DNA of 64,000 nt. It comes from an uncultured Draconibacterium sp. Lineage in GTDB: Bacteria > Bacteroidota > Bacteroidia > Bacteroidales > Prolixibacteraceae. Location of the stretch: contig NZ_OY775906.1 of the NCBI RefSeq assembly GCF_963675065.1, positions 1,776,001 through 1,840,000 on the forward strand, read 5' to 3'. Positions 44,281 to 54,400 of the stretch are shown piece after piece. Every line of letters starts with the position of its first letter. The stretch's first letter is position 1. The notes beneath the pieces were generated by a model, which did not search any database, was not told the DNA's origin, and saw nothing but the letters and a program-made list of their open reading frames with translations. A program made the position numbers and the translations under genes.

Positions 44281-45570
44281 TTACTTTTCATCTACCGGCT
44301 TGATATCTCTGGCAAAGAAATAAATGGCACCTACTCCAAGTGGAACAAATACGGCAATAGCAATAAATACCGGCGTGTAAGATATTTTGGCTACAACAGG
44401 AACAACAAAGTTCATTACGATTACGGAGAACACTCCGATCATACCACCTAATCCTGCCAACGACCCAACTGATTTTCCGCTGAAAAAGTCACTCGGCAAA
44501 GTTTGTACATTACCAATAGCAAACTGGAAACCAAATAACACTGTACAAACTATGAGTACGAACTTTAAGGCTGTATCGCCAAATAAAATTGTTGCGATCA
44601 ATCCTGCCAGCATTATCGCTCCACCAATTACAATGGTTGTTTTACGTCCTTTATTTATCGACCCGGTTTTAGCAATAATTCTACCGGAGACATAACCTCC
44701 TGCGATACTTCCAACAGCAGCGCCAACATAAGGTACCCAAAGGAACAAAGCCACTTCTTTTACATTAAATCCATAAGTATCAAAAAGATAGATCGGCATC
44801 CATGTTACAAATAGCCACCAGATTGGCTCAAGAAAAAAACGTCCCACAACTATTGACCATGATTCGCGATGTGAAAGAATTTGCTTTAGACTCAATCCTT
44901 TAGTTGTATCATCCGCTTTTTGATCAGCAATACTCTGTCCTGCAAGAATGTATTGTCTTTCATGTTCAGTTACCCAAGGGTGTTTCTTTAAACTCGTCTT
45001 GTTGATTATCAACCATGGAATAATCCAAAGTAATCCGAATGATCCGACTACCATAAATGTGGTTCTCCATCCATAGGCTACAAATAAGAAACCAATAATC
45101 AAGGGAGCAATTACAGAACCGATTGATGCTCCGGCATTAAAAAGCCCCTGCGCAATAGCTCTTTCTTTTATTGGAAACCATTCGGCATTACTTTTTACTG
45201 CTCCTGGCCAGTTACCGGCTTCGGAAATACCCAATGTTGTTCTAAGAATACTTAAGGATAAAACTCCGCGTGCCATTGAATGCATGAATGAAGAAAGTCC
45301 CCAAATACCGATACTTAAGACATATCCGATACGTGTACCCACCTTATCGAATATTTTGCCCGAGAACAATTGTCCCAGTGCGTATGCAACCATAAATACA
45401 TTAGAAATTAATGCATAATCGTTTTTTGTTAAACCCAACGATTGAGCAATAGATCCGCTAATATCTGCTCCACCCCACATGATACTCAGGGCACTTCTGT
45501 CGATATAATTAATAACGGTGGCTAAAAAGATTAAGCCAATTATCCACCATCTGAATCCTTTTATCTTCAT
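44281..45570 (-). CDS. MFS hexuronate/DEH transporter (ExuT-like)
   Basis: 429 residues with 12 predicted helices. It has the ACS (anion:cation symporter) family start FRWWIIGLIFLATVINYIDR, and LGISEAGNWPGAVKSNAEWFP, WFPIKERAIAQGLFNAGASIG typical of ExuT/DgoT-type carriers. Expected to take unsaturated uronate monomers across the inner membrane. The kdgF gene lies 5 bp upstream in transcription order. Confidence 0.9.
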   Translation of the reverse strand: MKIKGFRWWIIGLIFLATVINYIDRSALSIMWGGADISGSIAQSLGLTKNDYALISNVFMVAYALGQLFSGKIFDKVGTRIGYVLSIGIWGLSSFMHSMARGVLSLSILRTTLGISEAGNWPGAVKSNAEWFPIKERAIAQGLFNAGASIGSVIAPLIIGFLFVAYGWRTTFMVVGSFGLLWIIPWLIINKTSLKKHPWVTEHERQYILAGQSIADQKADDTTKGLSLKQILSHRESWSIVVGRFFLEPIWWLFVTWMPIYLFDTYGFNVKEVALFLWVPYVGAAVGSIAGGYVSGRIIAKTGSINKGRKTTIVIGGAIMLAGLIATILFGDTALKFVLIVCTVLFGFQFAIGNVQTLPSDFFSGKSVGSLAGLGGMIGVFSVIVMNFVVPVVAKISYTPVFIAIAVFVPLGVGAIYFFARDIKPVDEK

Positions 45571-45575
45571 AATTT

Positions 45576-45941
45576 CTATTTTTTATCTCCGAAATACGAA
45601 ACACCACTTCCATCAAGGAAATCTTCGCGCACCGGACTAAATACATCGATTAAAATACCGGCTTCTAAACACACTGCACTGTGTAATAAATTTGGAGCAA
45701 TGTAAACTCCCTCTCCGGCTTCAATAATACTTTTTTCGCCGTCAATAACGAATTCAAATTTACCTGCAGCACAATAGGTTGCCTGTGTATGAAAGTGCTG
45801 ATGCGGAGCACCTTCTGCCCCCTTTTCAAACTTTACTTTCACCATCATAATCTGGTTATCCCAACCTTGAAACTGACGAGATACACCGCCACCAAGATTT
45901 TCCCAACTCTCACTGTTCTTAATAAATTTTTCGCTTGCCAT
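45576..45941 (-). CDS. kdgF: KdgF-like cupin, unsaturated uronate ring-opening
   Basis: 121 residues, the size of KdgF. Single cupin with metal motif APHQHFHTQATYCAAGKFEF and second motif PNLLHSAVCLEAG. KdgF converts 4,5-unsaturated monouronates to linear ketouronates such as DEH. It lies directly between PL17 (11 bp) and the MFS transporter (5 bp), matching known alginate operons. Confidence 0.9.
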   Translation of the reverse strand: MASEKFIKNSESWENLGGGVSRQFQGWDNQIMMVKVKFEKGAEGAPHQHFHTQATYCAAGKFEFVIDGEKSIIEAGEGVYIAPNLLHSAVCLEAGILIDVFSPVREDFLDGSGVSYFGDKK

Positions 45942-45952
45942 AATCGTCTATT

Positions 45953-48154
45953 TTAATTTGTTATTACTTTATAATTTCCTTCCCAATCTATCGTATTACC
46001 TTCTACCTGAATTGTATTTTTGCTCATGTTTGCAAAACTTAAATCAAGCAGAAGTTCTATTTTTTTATCATTTTTTAAGCGTAGAATCACGGCCACTTTT
46101 TCGCCATCACCTTCTATAAGTTGAAGTTCGCTTACAGATCCTTCAGAATTCAGCACGGCTTCACTGGCCGGGTTATAATCCCCATGCATTTCGTAAACGG
46201 TAAGCAGTTTTTTGTTTTTCGAATTCGGGAACCGAAACAACATTCCCATTTGGTTACGGAGGTTATAATTCGGATCATTAGCACCAAGACGTGTTACAAA
46301 AAATTCGTCTTTTGAACCGGCCAAAGTTGAAACGGTATAAAACCCGGTTCCTTTCATCCAGGAAAGACTGGCAGTTTGAGGTAAACTTCCAGCTTCAGCA
46401 TCAACAATTAAATGCTGATAACCATTTTCTTTTCCCAGAACTTTATATTGATTTAGCCTGGTATATTTGAAGTTGGAATCAATAATTTGTCCGTTGAAAT
46501 ACACCGGAAGATCGAATTGACTACTTTTTTCGTTTTTAATATTGAATAAGTCGATTAAATAGGTCCGACCTTCTACTTCCAGCAATGCCAGAACACGGTT
46601 TAAAGAAGCGCCTTCATAACAATTTTCGTCGATAGCCGATACAATTTGTACTGTCGGATTATCAAGGTCGGCAAAAACCAATTTCGGACTGCTTTCCTCT
46701 GCTTTTCCTAACTTTCCGTTGAAGTTTGATCGTTCATTAATAACCAGTGTATTATGTGCAATTGTTTGATTTGCCCATGTTTTATTTTCTGGAAGATAAC
46801 GTCCGCCTTCTTTTGCAGCAACATTCAGGAAACGGGCTGCGCCATAATCGGGTATTATTTCCTGTCCTTTGTCGTACAGGTTTATTCCAAGACGATCGAA
46901 ATGCCCGTGTCCCATTCCCTGCGAAGAGAATTTAAACAACACTGATGTCTGATGCTCACTTTCGCCTAAACGAAGTAAAGCTAAAGCACCTTTATCGCCA
47001 TTGGCTCCATCACGTATAATCATTGGCTTGCGCTCAAATTTTTGCGTTTTATCTTCGGCAATCGCTTTTGCTACAGCCCAACCCTGGGCACTTAACATTA
47101 CTTTACCGTGGTGTTCAGCCACATCGAGCAGTGTTGGGTTTTCTGTGAGCTTATAAACAATATCGGTTCCAAATACCAATTCCGGGGTCAGCCACGATTT
47201 TTCCTTAATTGCATCGTTTATAGGGTAAAATCGTCCATCGGAATTTGTTAATTGCAGAACAGTGGTAACGGCTTTTGGCAGTACACCGTTTTTATATTCA
47301 AATATTTTTAATTCAGGAAGATTATTGTCCAACGCTTGCGCAAAAACAATAAATGGCAATAATGCATAACGCTGGTAATATGGGCCTTCTGCATAGTATC
47401 CATCGGGCGAAAACAGCTCATCAATTTGTTTTAAGAAACCACCTGAGCCATCCAGTTTTGTACTGTACAATGCCTTTTGTACCAATACGGAATCTCCCAA
47501 AACCATTCCGGTCATACCTACTCCGGCAACCGCCCAGGTTCCGTGGTTGTGTACTCGATCGAATGAATATTTATCCTCTTCAGTAAAAAATTTAACTACG
47601 TTTCTAAAAAGATTGTTTTCAATGTTGGCTCTTTCTTCCACCGTTAGAAATTCGTGAATACAATCATAAGCCTGAATAGTATACACCAGCCAAACCGACT
47701 CGTTTAATCCCTGCCAAAACAATTTCCCGGGGGACTGGTTCTTCTTCATAGGATGAATACCCAGCGTTGGGTAAAGGGCTGCATATTCATTCAGCATATC
47801 GCGCACGAACACAGCATATTTTTCATCGCCACATAGCTGATATACAAGTCCGGAATTATACATTTCTATGTAATTCCGTTTGTGTTTTTCGTGGGTATAA
47901 CCCCCGCCCGGATCTTTTGGGAATGGCACTACAATTCCAGCTTCAATTCCTTTATCGGCAATTTCTTTTGCATCTTCAAATGATGATTGCAGTAATGGGT
48001 AATTATGCAAACCATCAATGATATTTGCAACATCTGCTTTTTGTAAAATAAGCTTGGGAAAGCCTTTCATCTCAACATTTTGAGTTTCCTTCTTCTGACA
48101 AGAAAAAAGAACGACAAAAAATAAAAGCGATATGTAAATATGAATGTTTTTCAT
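45953..48154 (-). CDS. PL17 oligoalginate lyase (exolytic), lipoprotein
   Basis: 733 residues with lipoprotein signal (FFVVLFSCQ). The N-terminal (alpha/alpha) barrel has GGYTHEKHKRNYIEMYNSG, the Asn-His pair in DRVHNHGTWAVAG, and the catalytic-type Tyr in PDGYYAEGPYYQRYALLPF. The C-terminal heparinase II/III-like beta-sheet domain starts near MGHGHFDRLGINLYDKG. PL17 enzymes release unsaturated monouronates from alginate oligomers, here probably in the periplasm. It is grouped with KdgF and PL6. Confidence 0.93.
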   Translation of the reverse strand: MKNIHIYISLLFFVVLFSCQKKETQNVEMKGFPKLILQKADVANIIDGLHNYPLLQSSFEDAKEIADKGIEAGIVVPFPKDPGGGYTHEKHKRNYIEMYNSGLVYQLCGDEKYAVFVRDMLNEYAALYPTLGIHPMKKNQSPGKLFWQGLNESVWLVYTIQAYDCIHEFLTVEERANIENNLFRNVVKFFTEEDKYSFDRVHNHGTWAVAGVGMTGMVLGDSVLVQKALYSTKLDGSGGFLKQIDELFSPDGYYAEGPYYQRYALLPFIVFAQALDNNLPELKIFEYKNGVLPKAVTTVLQLTNSDGRFYPINDAIKEKSWLTPELVFGTDIVYKLTENPTLLDVAEHHGKVMLSAQGWAVAKAIAEDKTQKFERKPMIIRDGANGDKGALALLRLGESEHQTSVLFKFSSQGMGHGHFDRLGINLYDKGQEIIPDYGAARFLNVAAKEGGRYLPENKTWANQTIAHNTLVINERSNFNGKLGKAEESSPKLVFADLDNPTVQIVSAIDENCYEGASLNRVLALLEVEGRTYLIDLFNIKNEKSSQFDLPVYFNGQIIDSNFKYTRLNQYKVLGKENGYQHLIVDAEAGSLPQTASLSWMKGTGFYTVSTLAGSKDEFFVTRLGANDPNYNLRNQMGMLFRFPNSKNKKLLTVYEMHGDYNPASEAVLNSEGSVSELQLIEGDGEKVAVILRLKNDKKIELLLDLSFANMSKNTIQVEGNTIDWEGNYKVITN

Positions 48155-48160
48155 CGTTAT

Positions 48161-49846
48161 TTATTGAATTAGTTTTACTGCGTATTTACTACCAGCTTCA
48201 CGAATTTCTACTATCAAAAAGTGGGGAAACTGACTTACCGTTTGATTAAATTTATGGGTATAAACCTGAGAAGAAGAAAGTAACTTTCCGGACACCGAAT
48301 AAAGTGATATGGTTCGTTTTTTCTCGTTTTCAAATTTTACATTTAATGCCCCTTGTGATACTGATATCTTATAATTTGGTTTTTCTATTATTTGCGAATG
48401 AGTTGGAAAATCGTAATTAGCACCAACATCAGATTTCGTTACCGGAAAAATCATTATTTCCTCATCCGAAAGTTGGTCACAACCAACGTCTTTTGCTGTT
48501 TCTGGCCTGGTTTGTCCGTCGATATCAACCGATATTGTATCAAATACACCTGAAATTGCTGCTCCCATTACAGGATTTTCGGATGTTGGTCGGTACATCT
48601 TTCCATCCAAAACCATTGGAACTTGAGTTTGAATGAAACCATCGGCAGCAATTCCAATAGTTTCCGCATCAGTATACATTCCCTTCCAGTCTACTCCACT
48701 TGCCGAACTATAAACTTTTACCAGATCACGTCCTGCTTTTGAAACAATCAGGTTGTTTTCGATAAATGAAGTTATGGGTGCAAGCGACTTTTCTTCATCT
48801 ACACCAGCACCAATTGCAAATGGTTCTTTGCAGTTTACAATGGTATTAAATCCCACCCGTGCATCCTCAACCTGTCGGTAGCGGTTTGCCGGCGAATTTG
48901 GAACACCATTCGCCAAACAAATGGCTGCACGATATGATGTTCCTTCCAGATTTTCAAGGTAATTGTTATACACCCTGTGCCCCGGGCCAATCAAACGAAT
49001 ACCACCACAATCTTTTTCTTCATCGCCAAAAAAGAAGTTGCCATACACCCAGCAATCCGAGCCGTGACGAAGTGTTAACGTTCCCTCGCAATTATCGAAA
49101 GTGTTGTAACGATAGTGGTTTCCAACCGATTTATTCGAAATGATTTCAATCTCGCCATCACATTCATCAAAAAGGTTGTATTCTACCACACAATTCGAAT
49201 TGTATCTTTCCCAATCACTGGTTCCTATTCTAATGGTTTCGCCACCGTTTTCACCCAAATCTTGTCGCGAGCCAAAATAGTTATGGTCGATTAAATGATA
49301 ATCGGGTGTTTCATCGAGCCAAACAACAAAAGTTGCTCCTGAGTTTGTTTTTCCGGAGAAGCTGCAATGGTCAACACGGTTATAGGTTCCGTAAAGCGAA
49401 ACATATTTTGTATCAATACTTCCGTTAGCTGGATTATAATTTTCGATAGTAACATTTGTTAAACGACAATTGTGCGCAAGCGATGAAGAAGCGGTACGAA
49501 AGGCGATAATGGAACCGCTTTCGATAATATCACCATCACGGAAAATGAAGTCGCGAACTTCCAACCAATTACCACTAATCTCAATACGGCTATTTCCGGT
49601 AAAGATGGTTTGACCGAGCGTTTCGGCACCGAATACAATCGGAGCATTTTCGCTTCCTTCGCCTTTAAACTCCAACTCTACATCATCCCATTGCTGCGCA
49701 GCCAATAATACAGTATCGCCGGGTAAAACAGAAGCTACTGCATCATCAAACTGATTTTTGGAGCTTACCCTATAAACTTCGGCATTTGCAGGTATTGCCA
49801 CCCGAAGCATTATAAATATTATCAGTATGTATCTTACTAATTTCAT
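48161..49846 (-). CDS. PL6 alginate lyase with type IX secretion C-terminal signal
   Basis: 561 residues, signal peptide (MLRVAIPANAEVY). Single-domain PL6 beta-helix: DDAVASVLPGDTVLLAA, GGETIRIGTSDWERYNS, catalytic-type Lys in IEIISNKSVGNHYRYN and Arg in GTLTLRHGSDCW. The last ~75 residues form a type-A T9SS sorting domain (RTISLYSVSGKLLSS, FPHFLIVEIREAGSKYAVKLIQ). So this lyase is secreted or surface-attached by the type IX system, unlike the lipoprotein PL6 at 35216-37537. Confidence 0.92.
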   Translation of the reverse strand: MKLVRYILIIFIMLRVAIPANAEVYRVSSKNQFDDAVASVLPGDTVLLAAQQWDDVELEFKGEGSENAPIVFGAETLGQTIFTGNSRIEISGNWLEVRDFIFRDGDIIESGSIIAFRTASSSLAHNCRLTNVTIENYNPANGSIDTKYVSLYGTYNRVDHCSFSGKTNSGATFVVWLDETPDYHLIDHNYFGSRQDLGENGGETIRIGTSDWERYNSNCVVEYNLFDECDGEIEIISNKSVGNHYRYNTFDNCEGTLTLRHGSDCWVYGNFFFGDEEKDCGGIRLIGPGHRVYNNYLENLEGTSYRAAICLANGVPNSPANRYRQVEDARVGFNTIVNCKEPFAIGAGVDEEKSLAPITSFIENNLIVSKAGRDLVKVYSSASGVDWKGMYTDAETIGIAADGFIQTQVPMVLDGKMYRPTSENPVMGAAISGVFDTISVDIDGQTRPETAKDVGCDQLSDEEIMIFPVTKSDVGANYDFPTHSQIIEKPNYKISVSQGALNVKFENEKKRTISLYSVSGKLLSSSQVYTHKFNQTVSQFPHFLIVEIREAGSKYAVKLIQ

Positions 49847-49849
49847 TTC

Positions 49850-51124
49850 TTAGAAATAATTTAAAACGGCGGCAGCGCCATTGTACGATATGATTAATGA
49901 AAAGATCAGTGCCAATACAAGGCCGGCATTAACAAAAGCACCTATTTTGTGCGTACCCATTCGTTTTTTATTGTTAGCCAGAATAATTATTCCGACAATT
50001 ACCAATGGCAATACAAATACGTTAAAAACCTGTGTTAGAATTTGAGCTTGTATAGGATTTTCTCCAGCAATGGGGACCCACAAAGCAACCAACGCTGCAA
50101 TGGCGGTAACAATTCTGAACTGTTTTGAATTGGTGTCTAATTTCCCTTCCTGATAATCGGCTAATAATAATGGAGCAATCATCAGACACGGGAAAATTGA
50201 TGAAAGTCCGGCACTAAGTGTTCCGAAAACAAAAATGGTAAGTGCGAAACGCCCTGCAATAGGTTCAAGCGTATTTACCATATCGAGTACCTTGGTTACT
50301 ACTTTCCCTTCGTGGTAAAGTGCACCACTGGCCACTGCCATAATAGATCCGCTGATAATAAAAACCAAAATAGCTGCGGTTATCGAATCGTTCTTCTGTT
50401 TTGTTAAATCTTTAATTGTCCAGCCTTTTCCCAGCACAAAAAGCGGACGTGAAAGAAAAGTGGCTGCTGCCATGGTTGTCCCCACAAAAGCAGCTGTTAA
50501 CATTTGGCCTCCTTCAACATCGGGAATTGACGGGATAAGTCCCCCGATAATTTCTGTTGGCTGCGGAAACACAAAAAGTAACGAGGCAATAAACGACACT
50601 CCCATGATAGTTACAAAAATCACTAAAACTTTCTCGAAGAAGGTGTATTTTCCAACCATCAGTAAACCATAGAAGGTTATCATTATAACAATAGCAATTC
50701 CTAAAACTACCTGGTATTCTGAACTGCTAATTGACGGATAATACAAAGCAACAATTTCATAAATCATGTTAGCGGAGATCCCAAGAATTCCGGTTAGCGA
50801 ATTCCACTGCCCAAATGTGATTCCAATAATTATAAGAATGGCTATAAGTTTGCCAGCTTTAAAATGATTTTTAAAACCAAACAATGCGGTTTCGCCGGTT
50901 ACCAGGGTATATTTTCCGTAAGTATAAATTAATACCCCAGAGAAAATACAACTAAACAACAACACCCAAAGCAATTGCATACCAAACGAACTTCCGGCAA
51001 CAATCATCGATGTTACGCTACCAGTACCGATGGTATACCCAATGGCAAAAATGCCCGGTCCAAAAGACAGTATTAGCGCGGCTATCTTTTGTAATATGGT
51101 TCTATTTACCTTTGCTTCACTCAT
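49850..51124 (-). CDS. Nramp-like membrane transporter
   Basis: 424 residues, about 11 helices. The Nramp-type opening LILSFGPGIFAIGYTIGTGS (helix 1, usually DPGN in metal-transporting members) and helix-6-like TAAFVGTTMAAATFLSRPL are visible. The canonical DPGN metal motif is not present; the first motif reads GPGIFAIG. So a substrate other than divalent metal is possible. It overlaps the heparinase-like lyase stop by one base (TAATG), indicating translational coupling. Confidence 0.78.
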   Translation of the reverse strand: MSEAKVNRTILQKIAALILSFGPGIFAIGYTIGTGSVTSMIVAGSSFGMQLLWVLLFSCIFSGVLIYTYGKYTLVTGETALFGFKNHFKAGKLIAILIIIGITFGQWNSLTGILGISANMIYEIVALYYPSISSSEYQVVLGIAIVIMITFYGLLMVGKYTFFEKVLVIFVTIMGVSFIASLLFVFPQPTEIIGGLIPSIPDVEGGQMLTAAFVGTTMAAATFLSRPLFVLGKGWTIKDLTKQKNDSITAAILVFIISGSIMAVASGALYHEGKVVTKVLDMVNTLEPIAGRFALTIFVFGTLSAGLSSIFPCLMIAPLLLADYQEGKLDTNSKQFRIVTAIAALVALWVPIAGENPIQAQILTQVFNVFVLPLVIVGIIILANNKKRMGTHKIGAFVNAGLVLALIFSLIISYNGAAAVLNYF

Positions 51125-53367
51125 TATAATGATACTGTTTTCCCTGGTTTTACCGGCGTATTATTAACCTCCACCTCTGTTATTCCACAATTAGTGATTT
51201 CCAATTTATCTTCTCCAAGCATCACCCATAAATCGCTTCTTGAGCTTACAGAAACTGTTTTGTCGCCAACAGTCAATTCTGTTGCTTCCAGAAGTATAAA
51301 GTCTTCTTTTTTATAGATCACCTGTTTTGCGTTGGTTTTAACCGGGCTGTTTATCCCTGAGACAATGTTCCATTCATTTGCTTTGAATTCGTTGTAATCA
51401 TCGATCATCAAACGCTCTTCAAAATTCTCGAATGGAAATAAAAGTGTAGTCCACGAAGTTTGGTTTTGAAAGCTTTTTTGGAAAACGCTTCTCCCTTTTC
51501 CGCGAGCCGATGCTTTAGAAATTTTGTCGGCAGTTCCGCCCAGCTGAATGATTTCCAGTCCTGCTCCGTTCGAAAATACCGAACGAATATGCGTGCCTTC
51601 CTTTTCCACATCGTAATGTCCCTGCCAAACCTGTTGTGATTCATGTTCTCCACCGTTTGCAATAAACCGATCGCGAACAATCCAGAAACCATCCTTTACA
51701 AAAATTACGGCTCGGTAAGTTTTAACACCTTCTTTGTCGTATCCATTATGGCTTCCCACAAAAAGATCGAATTCCTTATTTTTTTGCCACGCCAACACTA
51801 TTGGCTCGGGCAGATTTAGAAACTTCCCAAAACCGCTTCCGCCCTGGTTTCCTTTCCATTCCCGCCCCTGAGGGATTGAATCGAGCAAGGCAACGCTTTT
51901 TACCCATGAATTTTTAAATTCCGGGAAATCGGGTAAATAGTACCTTACCTGGTAGTTCGGCAACAAAACATTTCCAAAGGCATAAAGCTGCAATCCAAGC
52001 ATATCGGCATGCTGATGATCGGGCTTTTCTGGTGTTAAGCCCGTCGATACAATGGCATAAACATCATTATCACTCCACCCATTTCGCATCATATAATAGC
52101 CAGTTTCCGGAAGTTCACACGATCCCAGTTCTGGCTCATTCTGCTGAACTGATTTTAATTTGGCTAATTGTTCTGGTTTTAAAAACCAATAATATTCCGT
52201 TGATACTTTTGACGAGGCGAAATAAACGTAATCAGGTTCGCCAAATAAAACAGCTCCCAAAGCCATAGTATTATCAATCTCATTGTATTCTGCCCAGGGC
52301 GAACCGGTATCGTCTTGTAAAACGGGGGCTTTTTTGTTGGGCATGGCAATTTTCAGCAATACATCAAAAAGCCCTTTTATTCTTGTTTCCCAAATGGGTT
52401 TTAATTCAATATTATTTAATTTGGCTAACTGGTATGGATAAAAATAGTTTTCAATATCGTCTATATGGTAATGTACTGTACGTTCAAATTGAAAGCCGTC
52501 AGCATAAATTTCTTTCTCCAAATGTTCTTCCAGTCGTTTCAATGATCTTTCTTTCCATAACTCAGAACCTTCAATCTCGGGAAAAAGAAATGCCAACATA
52601 GCAAGGGCACTCATGCCGCGGGTTTGATGGTTCCCTTCAGTATATACAGGATTATGATGATACAATTTTGCAGCCGTGTGTAAAAAAGTACGAATCATCT
52701 CCAATTGCTGACTGGTTGAATAATCATCAGACGCAAGAAGAATTTGGTGAACCAACAGCCAGTTCCAGACACGATTCCCGGCTCGATACGCTTCATACGC
52801 ACCGTTACCTTCTTCAATAATTTCGAATTGATTGTTGTTGAAAGCTGCGTTTAATGAAGCAGCCTGATCCGGTATATAATCCAGGTATTTTTTATCGCCG
52901 GTGTAGTGGTACAAAAATGCAATACTACCGGCTTTGTGTTGACGTGTTAAGTGGCGATACGGGTAAGATGTAACCGTTTCACCTTTTAGGTTTTCGAAAC
53001 CTATTTCCCATTGTGTTTTGGCAGGGTATAACTCCAAATGTTTCTCCGCATCTTTTGTATGAAAATCTTCGCGGTTTGAATACATCTGGTTGTATTCTGA
53101 GAAACGATTTTCAAAGTTTTTCCAATCGAAAAAATAGCGTTCTGAGAATCTTTCCTTAAAATATCTTGTAAGCTCTTCAATGGCTTGTTCTGTATTTCCT
53201 TGCTTGTAATTGTTTTGTATAGCTTCTAATTCGGGGTAGTTATCAACATCCAGCAATTCAATAATTTCTGCGTTTGTAGGCACATGATTATAGGCTATCC
53301 CATTATTTTGTGCAAACACAGTTAGCGGCAAAAGCAACAAAAAACTATATATAAATTTTTGAATCAT
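51124..53367 (-). CDS. Heparinase II/III-family polysaccharide lyase
   Basis: 747 residues with a signal peptide (LLPLTVFAQNN). N-terminal alpha barrel: TWEIGFENL-like region, AGNRVWNWLLVHQILL, YTEGNHQTRGMSALAMLAF with the Asn-His pair, DGFQFERTVHYHIDDIENYF with Tyr/His. C-terminal beta domain: DHQHADMLGLQLYAFGN. Heparinase II/III-fold lyases include alginate families (PL15, PL17, PL39). The alginate context makes that the likely substrate. No exact CAZy family can be given by eye. Confidence 0.85.
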   Translation of the reverse strand: MIQKFIYSFLLLLPLTVFAQNNGIAYNHVPTNAEIIELLDVDNYPELEAIQNNYKQGNTEQAIEELTRYFKERFSERYFFDWKNFENRFSEYNQMYSNREDFHTKDAEKHLELYPAKTQWEIGFENLKGETVTSYPYRHLTRQHKAGSIAFLYHYTGDKKYLDYIPDQAASLNAAFNNNQFEIIEEGNGAYEAYRAGNRVWNWLLVHQILLASDDYSTSQQLEMIRTFLHTAAKLYHHNPVYTEGNHQTRGMSALAMLAFLFPEIEGSELWKERSLKRLEEHLEKEIYADGFQFERTVHYHIDDIENYFYPYQLAKLNNIELKPIWETRIKGLFDVLLKIAMPNKKAPVLQDDTGSPWAEYNEIDNTMALGAVLFGEPDYVYFASSKVSTEYYWFLKPEQLAKLKSVQQNEPELGSCELPETGYYMMRNGWSDNDVYAIVSTGLTPEKPDHQHADMLGLQLYAFGNVLLPNYQVRYYLPDFPEFKNSWVKSVALLDSIPQGREWKGNQGGSGFGKFLNLPEPIVLAWQKNKEFDLFVGSHNGYDKEGVKTYRAVIFVKDGFWIVRDRFIANGGEHESQQVWQGHYDVEKEGTHIRSVFSNGAGLEIIQLGGTADKISKASARGKGRSVFQKSFQNQTSWTTLLFPFENFEERLMIDDYNEFKANEWNIVSGINSPVKTNAKQVIYKKEDFILLEATELTVGDKTVSVSSRSDLWVMLGEDKLEITNCGITEVEVNNTPVKPGKTVSL

Positions 53368-53382
53368 TTTTGATTTAGTCTT

Positions 53383-54318
53383 TTAAAAGAAACTTCGTAA
53401 AGTTTTCAGATCCTTTTTCATGGCTACTATTACTTCGTCTGGCGAACAGGAAAGTGTTGTAGAACCATGCTCGGCACCACCAATTGGATATTCCAGATGA
53501 AGAGTGAAATCACCATTAATACTTAACTCATCGATGATTTGGAAATAGCGTTCGAAATCAACCATTCCTTCTCCTACCGGCACATTAAAAGGTCGCCACG
53601 TTCCTTCAGTTTTCTTCCAGATAAAATCTTTTACATCGAAGCTATTGATTTTGTCTGCAAGAAATTTCATTCCCAGTGGCCATGCTGTACCTCCTTCAAC
53701 CGTTGCATGCCTGATATCATATCTTACTCCAACCAAATTCGGATCAATCCCATCCAACATCAAGCCCATATCCCAAACAGGGCCTCCAGCCATTTCACCG
53801 GCATGGTTCTGATAAGCTGCTGTCAATCCCAATTCTTTATTAAGCTGTGCTAATCCTTTTAATTTAAGATTGAATCCAGCGATGTTTTCCTCAATAGAAA
53901 GTGATGGATCATAATCGAACCACCCAAGTCTATAATTCTTAATCCCCTCCTTTGCTGCTGTTTCCAGAATATCAATAGTTAAATTATCTTCCGGATCTGT
54001 TATGGCAGTGGTCATTCGGTCAGCATTTAAACCGGCCTTTTTAATTGCTTTGATTGCTTTTGGCAGATCTTCTTTTACTCGTTCCGGTATAACATGTCCT
54101 TTAGGGCGAACAGTTAAGTCTATTCCATCAAAACCAACTTCTTTGGCTGTTAATGCCATTTCCTCAAAATCCAACCATTGCAGGTGTTTCGAAAAAATGT
54201 AAACCTTCCTTTTGCTATTGGATCCCAAACTACTCATCCCGAGTACAGGAGTAAAACCAGTTAGAGTCACCATGGAAGCAAGTGATGCTATTTTAATAAA
54301 CGACCTTCTTGAGTTCAT
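53383..54318 (-). CDS. Xylose-isomerase-like TIM barrel (sugar phosphate isomerase/epimerase family), Tat-type signal
   Basis: 311 residues. The N-terminus SRRSFIKIASLASMV is a twin-arginine-type signal, so it is exported folded. TIM-barrel features of the AP_endonuc_2 family: VGFDGIDLTV, AAYQNHAGEMAGGPVWD, VGVRYDIRHATVEGG, FDVKDFIWKK, and HLEYPIGGAEHG. Exported members of this family are common near PULs and lack a well-defined function. It is 15 bp from the lyase gene in transcription order. Confidence 0.8.
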   Translation of the reverse strand: MNSRRSFIKIASLASMVTLTGFTPVLGMSSLGSNSKRKVYIFSKHLQWLDFEEMALTAKEVGFDGIDLTVRPKGHVIPERVKEDLPKAIKAIKKAGLNADRMTTAITDPEDNLTIDILETAAKEGIKNYRLGWFDYDPSLSIEENIAGFNLKLKGLAQLNKELGLTAAYQNHAGEMAGGPVWDMGLMLDGIDPNLVGVRYDIRHATVEGGTAWPLGMKFLADKINSFDVKDFIWKKTEGTWRPFNVPVGEGMVDFERYFQIIDELSINGDFTLHLEYPIGGAEHGSTTLSCSPDEVIVAMKKDLKTLRSFF

Positions 54319-54347
54319 ATGAAAAATTTATTACACCGAGAAAGATA

Positions 54348-54373
54348 AAGGGGATGGGATATTCCATCCCCTT
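54348..54373 (-). terminator. Hairpin terminator after the PL7 gene
   Basis: AAGGGGATGG and CCATCCCCTT form a perfect 10 bp stem with a 6 nt loop. It lies downstream of the PL7 stop and just upstream of the isomerase-like gene; a short T-rich stretch follows on the minus strand. It probably separates transcription of the receptor/PL7 block from the catabolic block, partially or fully. Confidence 0.65.
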
Positions 54374-54400
54374 CAAGATTCTAACTAAACTAAAACTCAA

